64,000 bases of DNA from Serpentinicella sp031432315 (GCF_031432315.1 NZ_JAVKGO010000003.1:1-64000), one strand, 5' to 3'; positions 1-8,912 are shown, numbered from the stretch's first letter. Program-made: numbers and translations. Notes: generated from the sequence alone by a model not told the origin.

Positions 1-131
1 GTATTTTCAATAAGTGCATTATTTTTTGAATAAAAAATGCTGGAGTGTTAACCACCCCAACATTTATTATAGAACCATATCCTATAAGGATTTTAAAAGC
101 CTTTCTTTTTTATTATTTCAATCATGTAAAC

Positions 132-305
132 TTATTCTGCAGGAACTGGTGCATCTACTGGACAAACGTTAGCACAGGCACCACAATCGATACATCCTTC
201 TTCTTCGATTACATAAATGTCATCCCCTGCTGAGATTACATCAACTGGACACTCAGGTTCACAGGCACCACAGTTAATACAAGTATCAAGTATTTTATAA
301 GCCAT
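132..305 (-). CDS. 2[4Fe-4S] bacterial ferredoxin, 57 aa
   Basis: A 57-residue soluble ferredoxin, a low-potential electron carrier in the cytoplasm. Two complete CxxCxxCxxxCP cluster motifs are visible, CINCGACEPECP at residues 9-20 and CIDCGACANVCP at 38-49, so it should bind two [4Fe-4S] clusters. The length (about 55-60 residues) is typical of clostridial ferredoxins. The ATG is preceded on the minus strand by AAAGGAGG at a good distance. It stands alone, divergent from the P-loop gene to its right. The partner enzymes cannot be told from the context. The family call is secure. Confidence 0.95.
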   Translation of the reverse strand: MAYKILDTCINCGACEPECPVDVISAGDDIYVIEEEGCIDCGACANVCPVDAPVPAE

Positions 306-490
306 AATATTTCCTCCTTTTATAAAATTATGTAAAAACTACATTAATAGTATTATAACAATAAAGAAAGATTATAAGCAATAATATAGACAATTTTTTT
401 ACTAAAAAAATAAATAAGTAAATTATGATAAAATAAAGATAATATTTAAAGAATTAAGAGAAGAATAATGAAGAAAAGGGGTGAGGGTTT

Positions 491-1303
491 GTGAAAGTTA
501 TTGTACTTGTGGGCCCAAGTGGCACGGGAAAAAGTTATCAAGCTATGCATGTCGCAAGTAAAGAGGGAATAGCATACATTATAGATGATGGGTTGCTAAT
601 TAGAGGTAATAAAGTGCTTGGTGGAATTTCAGCAAAAAAAGAAAAAACCAAATTAGCTGCTGTTAGAAGGGCGCTATTTTCTTCAGAAAAACATTGTAGG
701 GAAATTAGAAGTATTATCAGACGTGAAAACCCAGTGGGGATTTTAATTATCGGGACGTCGGATAAAATGGTTAATATAATTGTAAATAATTTAAAACTTG
801 GAGAAATAAGTAAAAAAGTTTATATACATGATATTGTAACAAAGGAGGACATGCAGTTAGCGAACAGGGTAAGAAAAAAAGAAGGAAAGCATGTTATCCC
901 AGTACCGACATTTGAAATTAAAAAACATTTTTCTGGGTATTTTTTAAACCCGTTAGAAATCTTTAGAAGAAATAAGGATCAGGTACAAGAGGTTGCACAG
1001 CGATCAGTAGTTCGACCAACATTCAGTTATCTTGGCCGTTATACCATATCTGATCGGGTGATTAGAGAATTAATTTATTATACATCAAATAAAATAATTG
1101 GCATTTACAAAATTGATAATATTCAATTAAAAAGCTCTGAAATAGGAATTATTGTAGAAATGGATTTACAAATTGTATATGGCAACCCAATAAGACCGAT
1201 AGTAGAGCTGGTACAAGAGCGACTTCGAATTGAAATAGAGGAAATGACATCCTTAAATGTAATAGCTGTAAATGTTTTTGTAAAAAGTTTAATATGCCTC
1301 TAA
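491..1303 (+). CDS. P-loop NTPase with C-terminal Asp23/Gls24-like domain
   Basis: Unrecognised 270-residue protein. Residues 8-15 are a Walker A motif (GPSGTGKS) directly after a hydrophobic beta strand, so the N-terminal half should bind a nucleotide. The last ~95 residues (from about 174) alternate in a way that resembles the Asp23/Gls24 (DUF322) fold, with an I-G-I-Y-K-I / G-I-I-V-E-M pattern and a terminal N-V-I-A-V-N-V-F-V strand. No signal peptide or membrane segment is seen. GTG start chosen for the GGGGTGAGG ribosome site just upstream. The domain pairing is my inference and no function can be assigned. It is monocistronic, between ferredoxin and gdhA. Confidence 0.7.
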   Translation: MKVIVLVGPSGTGKSYQAMHVASKEGIAYIIDDGLLIRGNKVLGGISAKKEKTKLAAVRRALFSSEKHCREIRSIIRRENPVGILIIGTSDKMVNIIVNNLKLGEISKKVYIHDIVTKEDMQLANRVRKKEGKHVIPVPTFEIKKHFSGYFLNPLEIFRRNKDQVQEVAQRSVVRPTFSYLGRYTISDRVIRELIYYTSNKIIGIYKIDNIQLKSSEIGIIVEMDLQIVYGNPIRPIVELVQERLRIEIEEMTSLNVIAVNVFVKSLICL

Positions 1304-1471
1304 AGTTACAATAGTATGCTTTTTCTATTAATTCTGTATAATAGTTAAGGTGTTTACAGATATATAAATATTGTTATATAGTTAAAGTGTCAGTAAGAAG
1401 GTTACGAAAGAATAAAGAGGATGACTTTGCAAACAATAATCGTATACATAATTTAAAGGAGGCTTATGTTT

Positions 1472-2728
1472 ATGTCAGAGAAAACGCTAAATCCTTTTAA
1501 GATTGCGCAACAACAGGTTAAATCAGCTTGTGATAAGTTAGGAACAGATCCAAACGTATATGAAATTTTAAAAAATCCAGTTAGAGTAGTGGAGGTATCT
1601 ATACCTGTAAAGATGGACGATGGAAGCATTAAAACTTTTATAGGGTATAGGTCTCAACATAATGATGCCATAGGGCCTTTTAAGGGTGGCGTTCGTTTTC
1701 ACCCGGATGTTAATATGGATGAAGTAAAGGCATTATCAACATGGATGACTTTTAAATGTGGTGTTGTTGGCGTACCATATGGTGGGGGTAAAGGTGGCGT
1801 TATTGTCGATGTTAAAACCCTTTCTGAAGCTGAGTTAGAAAGATTAGCCAGAGGTTATGCCAGAGCAATTTCACCAATTATAGGAGAAAAGAAAGACATT
1901 CCTGCACCGGATGTAAATACAAATGGACAGGTCATGGCTTGGATGGTAGATGAGTACGAAAAAGCTACTGGGCGTTTTGAACCTGGCGTATTTACAGGAA
2001 AGCCTGTTAATTTCTATGGTTCTTTAGGTAGAACCGAAGCCACTGGTTACGGTGTTGCAATTATGGCAAGAGATGCGGCAAAGAAAATGAATCTACCTGT
2101 GGAAGGTGCTACAATAGCAGTCCAAGGTTTTGGGAATGTTGGAAGCTATGCCGCACTTTACATGAGTAAAATGGGATCAAAAGTGGTTGCTGTTTCCGAT
2201 TCTTCAACTTGTATCGTTAATAAAAATGGTTTCCATGTACAAAGTTTAATTGACTATGTTCAGAATAATAACGGAGAATTAAAAGGGTATGATGGTGCTG
2301 ACGAAGAACATGATAGAAGTGCATTAATGACGATGGAAGTTGATATACTAATGCCTTGTGCTTTAGAAAATCAGATTACGTCTAAAAATGCAAATGATAT
2401 AAAAGCAAAGATTATAAGTGAAGGAGCTAATGGACCAACGACTCCTGAAGCCGATGAAATATTAAAGCAAAAAGGTGTTGTGGTTGTTCCTGATATTCTT
2501 GCCAATGCCGGTGGTGTAACTGTATCATACTTTGAATGGGTACAAAATCTAATGCGATACAGCTGGTCTTTTGATGAAGTTCAGGAAAAACAAGAAAAGC
2601 TTATGGTGAGTGCTTTTGAAGAAATATGGCAACTTATGAATCAACATAACGTAGATATGAGAACCGCTGCATATATGATGTCAATCAAGAGAATAGCAGA
2701 CGGCATGAAGCTAAGAGGGTGGTATTAA
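1472..2728 (+). CDS. gdhA: Glutamate dehydrogenase (hexameric Glu/Leu/Phe/Val family)
   Basis: Catalyses reversible oxidative deamination of glutamate to 2-oxoglutarate and ammonia. In clostridia this is commonly the NAD-linked, catabolic form. From the chosen start the protein has 418 residues, the normal length. The substrate-binding GPFKGGVRFHP block is near residues 68-78, the catalytic lysine sits in PYGGGKGG near 102-109, and the dinucleotide GFGNVG motif is near 219-224. An upstream in-frame ATG at 1466 lies only 3 bases after AAAGGAGG, while the ATG at 1472 is 9 bases away, so the second is preferred. Single gene with its own terminator. Cofactor specificity is not decided from sequence. 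Confidence 0.95.
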   Translation: MSEKTLNPFKIAQQQVKSACDKLGTDPNVYEILKNPVRVVEVSIPVKMDDGSIKTFIGYRSQHNDAIGPFKGGVRFHPDVNMDEVKALSTWMTFKCGVVGVPYGGGKGGVIVDVKTLSEAELERLARGYARAISPIIGEKKDIPAPDVNTNGQVMAWMVDEYEKATGRFEPGVFTGKPVNFYGSLGRTEATGYGVAIMARDAAKKMNLPVEGATIAVQGFGNVGSYAALYMSKMGSKVVAVSDSSTCIVNKNGFHVQSLIDYVQNNNGELKGYDGADEEHDRSALMTMEVDILMPCALENQITSKNANDIKAKIISEGANGPTTPEADEILKQKGVVVVPDILANAGGVTVSYFEWVQNLMRYSWSFDEVQEKQEKLMVSAFEEIWQLMNQHNVDMRTAAYMMSIKRIADGMKLRGWY

Positions 2729-2736
2729 ACTAAATG

Positions 2737-2764
2737 AACCCGAGTCTAAAGACTCGGGTTTTGT
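2737..2764 (+). terminator. Intrinsic terminator of gdhA
   Basis: Perfect 10-bp stem AACCCGAGTC / GACTCGGGTT with a 4-base loop (TAAA), starting 9 bases after the stop codon. The right arm runs into a short T tract. Confidence 0.9.
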
Positions 2765-2958
2765 ACGTTTACTTCCTGTATATTTTTAATATTGTTTAAA
2801 CAAGAGGGGGTAAGTAAGAAAACAAATAAAAATCTAAAAAAACAATAACATTTGCAACAAAAAAATCAACAAATTCGTAGGATAAAGGTTTAGTTTTAAA
2901 CTTTGTTTGTCATATGTAATTCTCTAAAGAAAATAAAAGATTGAATAAGTTAAATTTA

Positions 2959-2967
2959 TGGTATAAT
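2959..2967 (+). promoter_or_regulatory. Candidate extended -10 promoter of cheV
   Basis: TGGTATAAT, an extended -10 element (TGn-TATAAT), 59 bases before the cheV start. No good -35 lies 17 bases upstream (TTGAAT is at 15), which fits an extended -10 promoter. The rest of the ~260-base gap after the gdhA terminator is AT-rich and shows no other feature. Confidence 0.5.
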
Positions 2968-3026
2968 TTAAATATTACATACTTTAATTTAAGTAAGCGG
3001 AATATTTAAAATAAGGGGGAGTTGTT

Positions 3027-3938
3027 ATGACAAATAACCAAGGAATTCTATTAGAAAGTGGAACAAATGAATTGGAAATTGTGGAATTTAAGATTGGTGA
3101 TAATTATTTTGGTATAAATGTTGCAAAAGTAAGAGAAATTATTCCTTACACTCCAGTTACTCAAATCCCTAATGCACATCCATGTGTAAAAGGAATTTTT
3201 AAAATAAGAGACTCAGTCATTACTGCAGTAAACCTACCTAGCTATTTAAACATTAATACAAATCATGAGAAAGATAGCTTCTTTATTATTGCTCATTTTA
3301 ACAAAATGTCTGTAGGATTTGAAGTGCATCAAGTTGTTGGTATACATAGAATATCCTGGGAGCATATTGAAAAACCAGATGCAACTATTTACGGTGGACA
3401 TGAAGGTATTGCAACAGGAATTGTTAAGTATGATGATCGCTTAATTTTAATATTAGATTTTGAAAAAATCTTGACGGATATTAGTCCAAGAACAGGAATA
3501 CAGAAGGATGCAATTAAAAATTTAGGACCAAGGGATAGAAGCGATAGACCTATCCTAATTGCTGAAGATTCAGAGCTATTGATGAAAATGGTAAAGGAGT
3601 CTTTAGTGGAAGCTGGATACGAAAATATTGTTGTGACAGCTAATGGAAGAGAAGCTTGGGACCTATTACAAAAATATAAGAATAATAAATCTGTACCTTT
3701 AAAGGATCAAGTTGCATGTGTAATTACGGATATCGAAATGCCTCAAATGGATGGACACCATCTTACAAAGAAAATAAAAGAAGATGAAGAACTTTCAAAA
3801 CTGCCAGTGATTATCTTTTCATCCTTAATAAACGAAGCAATGAAGTTAAAGGGAGAAAGCTTAGGGGCAAATGCACAAATAACAAAACCTGAAATTGCAG
3901 ATTTAGTTGGTGTTGTAGACCGACTGATTCTTAAATAA
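3027..3938 (+). CDS. cheV: Chemotaxis protein CheV (CheW domain plus receiver)
   Basis: CheV couples chemoreceptors to the CheA kinase and takes part in adaptation. The 303-residue protein has a CheW-like domain at about 16-160 and a response-regulator receiver at about 174-302. The acidic pocket is E180/D181, the likely phosphoacceptor is D235 in VITDIEMPQMDG, and the conserved lysine is K287. This is the usual CheV architecture and length. ATG with AAGGGGGAG upstream. It is followed, after a terminator, by a chemoreceptor gene, so the two form a small chemotaxis neighbourhood although each seems to have its own promoter. Cytoplasmic. Confidence 0.93.
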   Translation: MTNNQGILLESGTNELEIVEFKIGDNYFGINVAKVREIIPYTPVTQIPNAHPCVKGIFKIRDSVITAVNLPSYLNINTNHEKDSFFIIAHFNKMSVGFEVHQVVGIHRISWEHIEKPDATIYGGHEGIATGIVKYDDRLILILDFEKILTDISPRTGIQKDAIKNLGPRDRSDRPILIAEDSELLMKMVKESLVEAGYENIVVTANGREAWDLLQKYKNNKSVPLKDQVACVITDIEMPQMDGHHLTKKIKEDEELSKLPVIIFSSLINEAMKLKGESLGANAQITKPEIADLVGVVDRLILK

Positions 3939-3945
3939 TTTAATT

Positions 3946-3990
3946 AAAAAGTCATAGGCATCACTTAATAGGTTATCTATGGCTTTTATA
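3946..3990 (+). terminator. Probable terminator of cheV
   Basis: AAAAGTCATAG and CTATGGCTTTT pair over 11 positions (one G-U) around a 19-base loop, ending in TTTT, just after the cheV stop. Confidence 0.65.
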
Positions 3991-4007
3991 ATACACATAT
4001 TTACCAT

Positions 4008-4037
4008 TTGATATTAATATGAAATCTCTGATATAAT
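4008..4037 (+). promoter_or_regulatory. Sigma-A-type promoter of the soluble chemoreceptor
   Basis: TTGATA, 18-base spacer, TATAAT, 50 bases before the start codon. No sigma-D-like TAAA / GCCGATAA motif was seen. Confidence 0.65.
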
Positions 4038-4087
4038 GTGTACTAAAATCTATTGTGAATTAACCTAGTGATAAGGGGGCTTCGGAA

Positions 4088-4912
4088 GTGAATAAAATTA
4101 ACGAATACAGAGAATCATTTAAGTTATTAGTACCATTTTTTTCCGAAATGATGAGTGGAGCTATGATAGGAATTAACGATTTAGAGCAGGCTTTAGAATT
4201 TTATGACGGGAAAAAATTTCATGATATGTCAGACTTCCCCCTAGATAAGAAGTCTGCCGCTTACGAGTGTATACATAACAAAGAGACAGTAAAAAAGATA
4301 GTAAATCTAGAAGAACACAATTTAACATACAAGGCAATTGGTATTCCCATATTGGAAGACGACAATGTAATTGGGTCCTTTGGCGTACGTGTGGATGTTA
4401 AAAATAGTAGCGATATAGAAGAGTTAACCAACAATCTTTCTAGTAGCCTGCAGGAAGCCTCGCAAGTAGTTACAAGTATCGCTTCAGGTACAAGAGAAGC
4501 AGTAAAAGTAAATGATGACATTGTAGGTGCATTAAAAGAAACGGTTAATTTAGCAGCGAACACGGATGATATTTTACAGTTTATAAATAGTATTGCTGGA
4601 AATACGAATCTATTGGGTTTAAATGCATCTATAGAAGCTGCAAAAGCAGGGGAAGCAGGACGTGGTTTTAGTGTGGTTGCAACAGAAATAAGAAAACTTT
4701 CTTTATCAAGTAAGGAGTCTACTGATAAAATCAGAGATATATTAGAAGACATTAAAAAATCCATAGAGAGTATAGAATCTAAGGTGGAAGATAATAATAT
4801 GGCTTTTGCTGATCAAGCATCTAGTCTTGAGCAGCTTTCTAGTGCGGTAGAAGATATTACCATCAATTCCAAAGCATTAGAAGAATTAGCTTCAGATTGG
4901 AAAAATAATTAA
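4088..4912 (+). CDS. Soluble methyl-accepting chemotaxis protein
   Basis: A 274-residue cytoplasmic chemoreceptor. Residues 1-105 form a small N-terminal sensor domain of unknown ligand, and the rest is a short coiled-coil signalling domain. The conserved hairpin tip that contacts CheA and CheW is clear at about 171-194 (GNTNLLGLNASIEAAKAGEAG). There is no transmembrane helix and no HAMP domain, so it must sense an internal signal. The helical bundle is shorter than in classical MCPs. GTG start with GGGGGC upstream. It sits next to cheV, which supports a chemotaxis role. The sensed signal cannot be named. Confidence 0.88.
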   Translation: MNKINEYRESFKLLVPFFSEMMSGAMIGINDLEQALEFYDGKKFHDMSDFPLDKKSAAYECIHNKETVKKIVNLEEHNLTYKAIGIPILEDDNVIGSFGVRVDVKNSSDIEELTNNLSSSLQEASQVVTSIASGTREAVKVNDDIVGALKETVNLAANTDDILQFINSIAGNTNLLGLNASIEAAKAGEAGRGFSVVATEIRKLSLSSKESTDKIRDILEDIKKSIESIESKVEDNNMAFADQASSLEQLSSAVEDITINSKALEELASDWKNN

Positions 4913-4941
4913 TATAAAAGAATAAGGGATAAATCATTAAT

Positions 4942-5004
4942 AAACCTCTAACTTTACAGATGAATTACGATGTGCCTGTTAAGTAGAGGTTTTAAAATTT
5001 TTTT
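4942..5004 (+). terminator. Terminator after the soluble chemoreceptor gene
   Basis: AAACCTCTAACTT pairs with AAGTAGAGGTTT (one bulge) around a 26-base loop, followed by TTAAAATTTTTTT. Confidence 0.7.
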
Positions 5005-5127
5005 ATCAGCAGTGGAGTCCGAATTACTTATAAGTAGATTCTATAATACCAAGACTTAATGTATCCAAATTTAAAAGCATAATATATATATAAAAGTTAA
5101 AGCATATATTTATGTGGGGTGATCAAT

Positions 5128-5472
5128 GTGGGTGCAGAAAAAAAGGTAAATCAAAAAAAATTATTAGCATTATCTCGTAAGGTTCTAAAGAAAAAGAATA
5201 AACGGACTTTTGAATCTTTTTTTGCTCATTTTGAAAATGGGTATTGCAAGATAGATATATATAATAAAACGATCGATAAAAAGATATATATAACAGAGGC
5301 ATTAGTCATTTTTTATTTTGAATTTAGTTTAGAATTGCATCTGAAAGGAACAAATGAATTTGATATCCTTCCACTAAAGTATAAAAATATAGATAATATA
5401 ATGATAAAAGATGAAGATAATACCATTGAAATTCATTTGAATACCGATGAAATTTGGCATATGACTTACTAG
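5128..5472 (+). CDS. Hypothetical protein, 114 aa
   Basis: No family recognised. The protein is basic at the N-terminus (K-rich, residues 4-28), and the rest alternates hydrophobic and acidic residues, suggesting a mostly beta domain. No membrane segment. Start: an upstream GTG at 5119 lies inside the ribosome site itself, while GGGGTGATC (5116-5124) is placed correctly for the GTG at 5128, so that one is chosen. The stop overlaps by a few bases the stop of the small convergent gene on the minus strand. Codon use matches its neighbours. The gene is probably real because of the excellent ribosome site, but the function is unknown. Confidence 0.6.
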   Translation: MGAEKKVNQKKLLALSRKVLKKKNKRTFESFFAHFENGYCKIDIYNKTIDKKIYITEALVIFYFEFSLELHLKGTNEFDILPLKYKNIDNIMIKDEDNTIEIHLNTDEIWHMTY

Positions 5473-5648
5473 GGTTGATTTGGTTTAGGCGTAAAATTAA
5501 GACATGATTTTCCGGAAGCTTGTAAAACAACAACGGAGGGCATTTTTTTTGTTTTAAAATTAAAAAAAGTACATCCTCTAGGGGCATTTTGATCCCAAGT
5601 AATAAAGAAGTGTTTGCATTTTAAACAATTAACTTGTGGTTTAGGCAT
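5469..5648 (-). CDS. Small Cys4 protein, putative zinc ribbon, 59 aa
   Basis: A 59-residue protein beginning MPKPQVNCLKCKHFFITWD, with cysteines at 8, 11, 26 and 49. The CxxC-x14-C-x22-C spacing suggests one bound zinc. I recall a conserved family of such very short MPKP-starting, Cys4 proteins in clostridia, sometimes labelled as uracil-DNA glycosylase, but the protein is far too small for that enzyme, so I give no function. The ribosome site AGGAG lies 5-9 bases upstream on the minus strand. The last codons overlap the convergent gene that ends at 5472. Short genes like this are easily missed by automatic length cut-offs. Confidence 0.75.
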   Translation of the reverse strand: MPKPQVNCLKCKHFFITWDQNAPRGCTFFNFKTKKMPSVVVLQASGKSCLNFTPKPNQP

Positions 5649-5727
5649 AAAAGTCTCCTAAATTAAAATTTTTTAATCTTATTAATTATAGCATACTAAA
5701 ATAAAATATATTGTTCAAGTTTGCCAT

Positions 5728-5758
5728 AAAAAGAGTCTATTGGACTCTTTTTATTTTT
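5728..5758 (+). terminator. Hairpin with T tract upstream of the ypeB-like gene
   Basis: AAAAAGAGTC, loop TATTG, GACTCTTTTT, followed by ATTTTTAT. Oriented to stop plus-strand transcripts arriving from the gene at 5128, across the antisense small gene, before the ypeB-like gene. Confidence 0.8.
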
Positions 5759-5800
5759 ATGTTAATATAGAGAAGGGGTATCCTAAATTAGGAGGCGCAT

Positions 5801-7081
5801 ATGAAAAAATATATTATATCTATATTAATAGGTGTGTTATTAATAAGCATTGGTTTTAATTTTGCATTGAACTCTAGATTGCAATTTGTCGATAATAAAG
5901 TCTTGGAAATAAATAGGACAATCGGATTGAATGTAGAAAGAAACCTGCGTCAAAGTATAAGGTCAACAAACGAACTAATTGAAAATGAGTCAGAGGAAAA
6001 TTTACTCCTTTTACAAAGAACAATAGATGATTTAGCCCTTTCCTTTGAGCAGTGGCTATCTATTAATCAAACGGAGACAAGACCAAACGTACAAATGCAA
6101 AAAGGTTTAAGTGGTATTGAAGGAACCAGGAATATGATACTCCATCAATTAGATAGACAGTTTAAATTAAACAATAACAAATTAACAGAATTTGAAGTAG
6201 AAATGCTAGAAAAGGTTAAAGAAAATATGGAGCGTTTGCTATCAGTTTACCACAATATAGAAGAACGAGTGGGGGATATGAGTAATCCTTTTTCTGATGA
6301 TAGTGGGTTAGTAGAAACTGCAAACAATTTAGAAGAAATAAGTCGCCTTTACAGGCATAGTAGGATTCCAAACGAACATCCAACTTATATAGGTTACAAC
6401 ACTGCTGTAAGGAAGGCGAAAGAACAATTTTCTGATCTTGAGAATTTCAGGTTAAGTGGAGAAGAAGTTGTTAAAATAAGGGAAGGGACGCATTACTACG
6501 AATTAGAGTTTCTTGATTCCGAAAGCATTGCATATGTCATATGGGTAGATGCTGAAAATGGTCAAATAAGAAATTATGAGAACAGGCAAGCACTTAGTGG
6601 GGAAGGTATGCTTGAAAAGAGTGATGCCATAGGTATTGCAAAAACATTTTTACGTAGATTTTTTGATGAAGAAATAATAGATGAAGTTTTTCTTATCAAC
6701 GATGAAGCTCAATCGATTTATGCATTTCGTTTTACACCCGTAGATGGTGACGTTGAAATGGTTAGTGATGCCCATTTAATAAATGTTTGTGCCATATCGG
6801 GACGTGTGTTGAGATATAGCAATAATTTTAGTAATACCAGAGTGAACGTGCCAGAAGATTTCTCATCCTTAGCATCTCTTAATAAAATAAGTAGAAACTT
6901 AAACAGTCCAGAGTATAGAGGACTAGCAGCAATAAGAACTTTTGAAACAAGGTATAAACCGACTTTAACTTATAGTTTCCGAGTAACTGAAAATGAACAA
7001 AATCTAAATCTATATTTTGATGTAAAAACAGGTCGTCTTGTTCATGAATTGTTTTATATTTACGAAGAACTAGAGTTGTAA
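5801..7081 (+). CDS. ypeB: YpeB-like germination protein (PepSY repeats)
   Basis: A 426-residue protein with one N-terminal membrane helix (about residues 4-24), a long helical middle region, and C-terminal PepSY-type repeats (about 205-425, with the G-Q-I-R-N-Y and T-G-R-L-V-H turns). This is the arrangement of YpeB, which in Bacillus holds the cortex-lytic enzyme SleB in the spore and is needed for its activity. The usual partner sleB is not adjacent here, which is odd. ATG with AGGAGG upstream, and a terminator on each side, so it is a single-gene unit. The sporulation role is inferred from the family. Confidence 0.75.
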   Translation: MKKYIISILIGVLLISIGFNFALNSRLQFVDNKVLEINRTIGLNVERNLRQSIRSTNELIENESEENLLLLQRTIDDLALSFEQWLSINQTETRPNVQMQKGLSGIEGTRNMILHQLDRQFKLNNNKLTEFEVEMLEKVKENMERLLSVYHNIEERVGDMSNPFSDDSGLVETANNLEEISRLYRHSRIPNEHPTYIGYNTAVRKAKEQFSDLENFRLSGEEVVKIREGTHYYELEFLDSESIAYVIWVDAENGQIRNYENRQALSGEGMLEKSDAIGIAKTFLRRFFDEEIIDEVFLINDEAQSIYAFRFTPVDGDVEMVSDAHLINVCAISGRVLRYSNNFSNTRVNVPEDFSSLASLNKISRNLNSPEYRGLAAIRTFETRYKPTLTYSFRVTENEQNLNLYFDVKTGRLVHELFYIYEELEL

Positions 7082-7097
7082 TTCTGAAAAAGTATTG

Positions 7098-7131
7098 CCC
7101 CAGAATGGATTGAATCCACTGGGGTTTTCTG
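7098..7131 (+). terminator. Terminator after the ypeB-like gene
   Basis: CCCCAG / CTGGGG outer stem with an inner GGATT / AATCC stem, then TTTTCT, 17 bases after the stop. Confidence 0.8.
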
Positions 7132-7153
7132 TATGTTATGAAAGGAGAAAAAA

Positions 7154-8032
7154 GTGAAATATAACATAATATATAAACCAGAGAAGATTACTGTTAAAGG
7201 GTTAAAACAATTTAATCCTGTACACATTTTTGAATGTGGACAATGTTTTCGTTGGAATAAAGAGGACAATGGTATATATACTGGTATCGCCCATAAAAAA
7301 GTGATAAGTGTTATAAAAAGTGAAGAGAATACTATATTTGAGAATGTAGATAAAAATGATTTTGATACAATATGGTTTAATTATTTTGACCTACGCAGAG
7401 ATTATCAAGAAATACAGGATGATTTAAGGAAAAATGATAAAGTTATGTGCCAGGCAATTGATTTTGGAGAAGGAATAAGAATACTAAATCAAGAACTATG
7501 GGAGACAATAGTATCTTTTATTATATCTGCAAATAACAATATACCAAGAATTAAAAAAAGTATCGAAATGATCTGTGAACGATATGGTGATTATATTGGC
7601 ACATACAATGGGAAAAAACGGTATGGGTTTCCGGATCCACATATTATAAAACAGTTAAGTGAAGCAGACTTAAAAGCATGCAATGTGGGATACAGAGCTT
7701 CTTATATAATTGGTGCAGCAAGTTATTTTGATAATGGAAGATTAACCCAAAAATTAAATCATGTAAGTGCAGAAGAAAGTCAAAAAAAACTTATAGCATT
7801 GCCAGGAGTTGGACCAAAAGTTGCTCATTGTATTAATGTATTTAGTTTAGAAAAGAGAGAAGCTTTTCCAGTAGACGTTTGGATTAAGCGTATTATGGAG
7901 CATTTATACTTTAATACGCCAACATCTACTAAAAAGATACAGGAATTTGCAGATAATAAATTTGGATTATGGGCAGGTTACGCACAACAATACCTATTTT
8001 ATTATGGTAGAGAAATGAATATAGGGAAATAA
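7154..8032 (+). CDS. ogg: 8-oxoguanine DNA glycosylase, OGG1 type
   Basis: Removes 8-oxoguanine from DNA with an AP-lyase step. The 292-residue protein has the OGG N-terminal domain, including the ECGQCFRW block (residues 27-34), followed by the HhH-GPD domain. The hairpin LPGVGPKVA is at 216-224 with the Schiff-base lysine at about K222, and the catalytic aspartate is D241 in PVDVW. The iron-sulphur cysteines of the MutY/Nth group are absent, as expected. GTG start with AAAGGAG upstream. Length is normal for bacterial OGG1 homologues. It is followed closely (16 bases) by the DUF554 gene, so the two are probably cotranscribed. Confidence 0.93.
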   Translation: MKYNIIYKPEKITVKGLKQFNPVHIFECGQCFRWNKEDNGIYTGIAHKKVISVIKSEENTIFENVDKNDFDTIWFNYFDLRRDYQEIQDDLRKNDKVMCQAIDFGEGIRILNQELWETIVSFIISANNNIPRIKKSIEMICERYGDYIGTYNGKKRYGFPDPHIIKQLSEADLKACNVGYRASYIIGAASYFDNGRLTQKLNHVSAEESQKKLIALPGVGPKVAHCINVFSLEKREAFPVDVWIKRIMEHLYFNTPTSTKKIQEFADNKFGLWAGYAQQYLFYYGREMNIGK

Positions 8033-8048
8033 ACAAGGGGGAGCATGC

Positions 8049-8756
8049 ATGCAAGGAACATTGGTAAATACAGTAGCGATCATTATAGGGGGGTTACTAG
8101 GGGTTTTACTTAGGAAGGGCATTCCAAATAATTATAAGGAAACGATTATGCAGGGGTTGGGATTGTGTGTGGTTATGATCGGACTAATGGGGGCTTTGAA
8201 AGCGGATAATATATTAATTGTGATCTTTAGTATTGTTATAGGTAGTATAATTGGAGAAGCCTTGAAAATTGAAAAAAGGTTAAATCAGTTTGGTAATAGT
8301 ATAGAAAAACTATTTGGTAAAAGCGAAGGTGGAGTAGCAAAAGGTTTTGTAACTGCTAGTTTAATTTATTGTGTGGGAGCAATGGCGATTGTTGGAGCAT
8401 TAGATAGTGGTTTAAAGGGAGATCACAGCACACTCTACGCTAAATCAGTACTAGACGGGATCTCGTCCATTATATTTTCATCCACCTTAGGGATCGGCGT
8501 TGTTTTATCTGCTGGAGCGGTATTTATTTATCAAGGGTTTATAGTTATATCCGCTTCGGTTGTAGAACCCTTGTTAACAGAGTATGTTATAGAACTAATG
8601 TCTGCTATAGGAGGACTTTTAATATTAGGAATTGGTCTTAGTATACTTGGTATAAAAAAAGTTAATGTGGCAAATATGTTACCAGCTGTATTTATGCCTA
8701 TTCTATTTTTTATACTAGAACCGTACTTTTCTAATTTAGTTAATCGAATTTTCTAG
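8049..8756 (+). CDS. DUF554 integral membrane protein
   Basis: A 235-residue very hydrophobic protein with about six or seven predicted membrane helices and two similar halves, each with a G-x-x-x-G-rich helix. It begins MQGTLVNTVAIIIGGLLG and has the central K-G-F-V-T-A-S-L-I-Y-C-V-G-A-M motif. Both are characteristic of the DUF554 (YdfK/YqgA) family, a putative transporter family of unknown substrate. It lies in the cytoplasmic membrane. ATG with GGGGGAG upstream. No terminator is visible after it. The family is secure, the function is not known. Confidence 0.88.
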   Translation: MQGTLVNTVAIIIGGLLGVLLRKGIPNNYKETIMQGLGLCVVMIGLMGALKADNILIVIFSIVIGSIIGEALKIEKRLNQFGNSIEKLFGKSEGGVAKGFVTASLIYCVGAMAIVGALDSGLKGDHSTLYAKSVLDGISSIIFSSTLGIGVVLSAGAVFIYQGFIVISASVVEPLLTEYVIELMSAIGGLLILGIGLSILGIKKVNVANMLPAVFMPILFFILEPYFSNLVNRIF

Positions 8757-8912
8757 GATATAGTCTGTATTTTAAATGTAGCTCATTAACTAAAATACAT
8801 GTAAATTTTACCTAATATGCGTAAAATAGTGAAAATCTAAAAAAAAGTTCAAAAACAAAAGAAAAACGTTTAATAACCTATAAAAACGGTCAATAATAGC
8901 ACTAAATGAAAT

